Shown one piece after another: positions 61,471 through 64,000 of a stretch of 64,000 bases of DNA. The DNA lies in assembly GCA_965214875.1 (NCBI GenBank), contig OZ243980.1:310001-374000 (forward strand). Direction: 5' to 3'. Within the stretch, counting starts at the first letter, position 1. Each line of letters opens with the position of its first letter. A program made the position numbers and the translations under genes. This DNA is from CBDAUN01 sp965214875 (GTDB lineage Bacteria > Pseudomonadota > Gammaproteobacteria > Arenicellales > JAJDZL01). A model generated the notes under the pieces. That model saw only the letters and a list, made by a program, of their open reading frames with translations. It did no database searches and was not told the DNA's origin.

Positions 61471-63609
61471 ATGAAAAAAGTCATCGCACTCATCATCATC
61501 GCGGCGCTGATCGCGTGCTACTTCATCTTCGATCTAGGCCAGTATCTGGATCTCGAATACTTCAAGACGCAGCAAGAGCGAATTCTCGCCTACAAGAATG
61601 AAAACCCGCTCCAGGCCGCCGCGATTTTTTTCGCGCTATACGTTGCGGTTACCGGGCTGTCGCTCCCTGGCGCCGCGATTGCCACTTTGATCGGGGGAGC
61701 GGTGTTCGGTCTGCTTTATGGCGCGATTCTGGTGTCGTTCGCCGCTTCCATCGGTGCGAGCTGCGCATTTCTCGTATCGCGCTATGTACTTAGAGACGGC
61801 ATCCAAAACCGGTATGGAGATAGGCTGGTCGCGATCAACGAAGGAATTCGAAAAGACGGAGCGTTCTACCTGTTCACGCTCAGGCTGGTGCCCATCTTTC
61901 CGTTTTTCGTGATCAATTTGCTGATGGGCCTGACGCCGATTCGGCTTCTGACCTTCTATGCGGTCAGTCAAATCGGCATGCTTCCTGGCACCATCGTATA
62001 TGTCAATGCGGGAACGCAGCTGGCCAAGATTGATTCGCTCAGCGGCATATTGTCTCCGGCGCTGCTCGTATCGTTTGCCCTGCTTGGCATCTTTCCACTG
62101 ATCGCCAAGAAGATTGTTGATGGCGTCAAGACGCGCAAGGCGCTCGGAAAATACGCCAAGCCGAAAAAGTTCGACTACAACACCGTGGTGATCGGGGCAG
62201 GCTCCGCGGGTCTGATTGCATCCTATATCGCAGCTGCGACAAAGGCGAAAGTCGCTTTGGTCGAACGTGGCAAAATGGGCGGCGACTGCTTGAACACCGG
62301 CTGCGTTCCATCCAAGGCTCTGCTCAGGACGGCAAAGTTTCTTGCGCATCAGCGGCGCAGCGCCGAGTTCGGTGTGCATACGGCGCATGCAGAGTTTGAA
62401 TTCTCTGAGGTCATGGACCGCATCAAGCGAGTCATCGGACAGATCGAGCCGCACGATTCGGTCGAACGCTACACCTCGCTCGGGGTGGATTGCGTGATCG
62501 GCAGCGGCAAAATCGAATCGCCCTACTGTGTCGATGTCGATGGGCGCAAGCTCACCACGCGCAGCATCATTATTGCAGCTGGCGCGGCGCCGTTCGTGCC
62601 GCCGGTGCCAGGCATCGAAGACATGGGCTATCTGACCTCCGACACGCTGTGGGAGATGTCCGAATTGCCCGAGCGTCTGGTCATCCTCGGCGGCGGGCCA
62701 ATCGGCTGCGAGTTGTCGCAGGCGTTTGCGCGGCTTGGCTCGCATGTCACTCAAATTGAGATGCTGCCGCGCATCATGCCGCGTGAAGACGAGGAATTTT
62801 CCGCCATGGTGATTGAGAGATTCAAGGCCGAAGGCATCGACGTGCTGCTTGAGCATCGGGCAACGGAATTTCTTGCCAGCGACGGCGAGAAAACCTTGAT
62901 ATGCGATCACCGCGGCGAGCAGGTGCGAATTCGGTTCGACACCTTGATCGTGGCGGTGGGTCGAAAGGCGAATGTCGCGGGTTACGGGGTTGAGGAGCTT
63001 GGCATCGAGCTGTCGCCTTCAGGCACGATCGGCATCAATGAGTTTCTGGAGACCAATATTCCGAACATCTACGCGTGCGGCGATGTTTCAGGACCGTACC
63101 AGTTTACCCACGTTTGTTCGCATCAGGCGACTACGGCTGCGAGCAATGCTTTGCTGCGTCCGTTTCACCGAAGCCGGATCGACTATTCCACGATTCCGTG
63201 GGCGACATTTACAGACCCGGAAGTTGCTCGTGTCGGTCTCAATGAACTCGAAGCAAAAGAAAAGGGAATCGACTACGAGGTGACCACCTACGACATGAAA
63301 GATCTGTCGCGGGCGATTGCCGATGAGGAGGCGCATGGACTGGTCAAGGTGCTCACTGTTCCGGGGAAAGACAAGATTCTAGGCGTCACCATCGGTGGCG
63401 AGCATGCCGGCGAGCTGATTGCAGAATTCGTGCTCGCCATGCAGCACAAGATGGGTTTGAAAAAGATTCTTGGCACGATTCACATCTATCCGACGCTTTC
63501 CGAAGCCGTGCGATTTGCCGCCGGCAATTGGCGCAAGGCTCATGTTTCAGAGCGGTCGTTGGCAATCGCAGAGAAATTCAATGCCTGGAGGCGTGGCAAG
63601 CAGCACTAG
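61471..63609 (+). CDS. Fusion of a TMEM64/SNARE-like membrane domain and a FAD disulfide oxidoreductase
   Basis: A 712-residue two-part protein. Residues 1-210 hold about five helices of the TVP38/TMEM64/VTT type (Phe-x-Leu-Arg-Leu-Val-Pro-Ile-Phe-Pro). Residues about 235-712 form a mercuric-reductase-like flavoprotein with Gly-Ala-Gly-Ser-Ala-Gly (FAD), redox Cys pair in Cys-Leu-Asn-Thr-Gly-Cys-Val-Pro-Ser-Lys, and the C-terminal dimer domain. It has no HMA domain and no C-terminal vicinal Cys. The natural substrate is unknown; the fusion suggests a membrane-bound electron or thiol relay. Confidence 0.92.
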   Translation: MKKVIALIIIAALIACYFIFDLGQYLDLEYFKTQQERILAYKNENPLQAAAIFFALYVAVTGLSLPGAAIATLIGGAVFGLLYGAILVSFAASIGASCAFLVSRYVLRDGIQNRYGDRLVAINEGIRKDGAFYLFTLRLVPIFPFFVINLLMGLTPIRLLTFYAVSQIGMLPGTIVYVNAGTQLAKIDSLSGILSPALLVSFALLGIFPLIAKKIVDGVKTRKALGKYAKPKKFDYNTVVIGAGSAGLIASYIAAATKAKVALVERGKMGGDCLNTGCVPSKALLRTAKFLAHQRRSAEFGVHTAHAEFEFSEVMDRIKRVIGQIEPHDSVERYTSLGVDCVIGSGKIESPYCVDVDGRKLTTRSIIIAAGAAPFVPPVPGIEDMGYLTSDTLWEMSELPERLVILGGGPIGCELSQAFARLGSHVTQIEMLPRIMPREDEEFSAMVIERFKAEGIDVLLEHRATEFLASDGEKTLICDHRGEQVRIRFDTLIVAVGRKANVAGYGVEELGIELSPSGTIGINEFLETNIPNIYACGDVSGPYQFTHVCSHQATTAASNALLRPFHRSRIDYSTIPWATFTDPEVARVGLNELEAKEKGIDYEVTTYDMKDLSRAIADEEAHGLVKVLTVPGKDKILGVTIGGEHAGELIAEFVLAMQHKMGLKKILGTIHIYPTLSEAVRFAAGNWRKAHVSERSLAIAEKFNAWRRGKQH

Positions 63610-64000
63610 CTTTGATTGCCGTCAACTGTGTAGAGGGCGTAGTAGTGCCCCTTTTCCTGTAGCAGGGAAAGGTGGGTGCCTTGCTCGACGATCGCGCCTT
63701 CGTGGATCACGACGATCCTGTCGACCTCGGTCAGCGATGAGAGGCGGTGGGAAATGATCAGCAGCGCTCGCCCTTTGCTTAGCTTGCGCACCGCTTTTCG
63801 CACCTGATGCTCGCTGGTCATGTCCAGCGCTGAGGTCGCCTCGTCGAAGATCACGATTGGAGCATCTTTCAAGAATGCCTGGGCAATCGCGATGCGCTGC
63901 TTTTGCCCGCCTGATAGGCGCACGCCCCGTTCACCGATCATGGTCTGCATGCCTTTGGGCAATTTGTCGATGAATTCTGTCGCATAGGCTGATTCGGCCG
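63606..64000 (-). CDS. ABC exporter ATPase end (partial, MsbA/multidrug type)
   Basis: The frame runs off the right edge of the window (63606-64000, continuing). The visible 130 residues are the C-terminal end of a nucleotide-binding domain: Leu-Ser-Gly-Gly-Gln-Lys-Gln-Arg signature, Walker B Val-Ile-Phe-Asp-Glu-Ala-Thr-Ser-Ala-Leu-Asp, H-loop Ile-Ile-Ser-His-Arg and the tail Val-Val-Ile-His-Glu-Gly. This is typical of fused exporters. It converges on the oxidoreductase gene, overlapping by 4 bp. Confidence 0.88.
   Translation of the reverse strand, partial: AESAYATEFIDKLPKGMQTMIGERGVRLSGGQKQRIAIAQAFLKDAPIVIFDEATSALDMTSEHQVRKAVRKLSKGRALLIISHRLSSLTEVDRIVVIHEGAIVEQGTHLSLLQEKGHYYALYTVDGNQS

Noticed and set aside
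61636..62910. 424-residue minus-strand frame opposite the oxidoreductase fusion
   Set aside because: Antisense shadow with no recognisable domain.
1..64000. tRNA, rRNA and CRISPR arrays
   Set aside because: No tRNA-like arms, rRNA signatures or regularly spaced repeats were noticed; a dedicated search could still find one.

Overview
The window is a chromosomal segment of a free-living or host-associated gammaproteobacterium, about half G+C by eye. The evidence is the gene content and order: engB converging on polA, a DUF2782 gene near them, an rph-rdgB pair, NADP-isocitrate dehydrogenase, an RND efflux pair and a TMEM64/disulfide-oxidoreductase fusion. No rRNA, tRNA or CRISPR array was recognised. 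Genes lie on both strands in short operons, many with 1-4 bp overlaps.

Region by region. 1-4.1 kb: rph-rdgB-gpmA operon and a phytanoyl-CoA dioxygenase-like gene. 4.4-6.5 kb: a PcfJ-like orphan and a VapBC-type toxin-antitoxin pair. 7.0-11.1 kb: RND adaptor and pump. 11.7-14.3 kb: a small accessory patch with an orphan AAA ATPase, a decayed IS481-like transposase and a complete 152-bp MITE with target duplication. 14.4-30.9 kb: core and housekeeping genes (sorbosone dehydrogenase-DnaJ-VWA operon, pepN, glutamine amidotransferase, engB, polA, trpB2, ABC ATPase, DUF2782, HDAC-family deacetylase, TRAP transporter membrane subunits). 31.5-38.6 kb: an accessory island with a TIGR04255-unknown-HNH trio, a rearranged DUF4338 transposase, a second MITE, a secreted orphan, a second IS481-like remnant, and a D12 adenine methylase converging on an HNH-type nuclease gene. 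38.8-47.1 kb: metabolic genes (GPP34, unknown/cysteine-dioxygenase-like/four-rhodanese operon, YbdK-like ligase, threonine aldolase, agmatinase-family hydrolase, asparaginase). 47.2-48.4 kb: a small orphan and a RelB/YafQ pair with a frameshifted toxin. 48.8-64.0 kb: enoyl-CoA hydratase, YbaK deacylase, lgt, YyaL-like protein, MFS, gamma-glutamyltransferase, icd, AlkA-like glycosylase, OmpA-domain protein, phosphatase, membrane-oxidoreductase fusion and the end of an ABC exporter.

The most unusual part is the 31.5-38.6 kb island. The TIGR04255 gene, a small acidic protein and an HNH nuclease form a tightly overlapping trio that looks like a defence or mobile-element conflict module. Its nuclease frame has no ATG, GTG or TTG start, as if an ATGA junction had mutated to ATAA. 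A few kilobases on, a methylase is paired with an HNH-family protein whose catalytic His appears to be Arg. Both modules sit in a graveyard of transposons, which suggests a turnover hotspot where nuclease genes are arriving and decaying. This functional reading is inference; the gene structures and repeats are read directly from the sequence.
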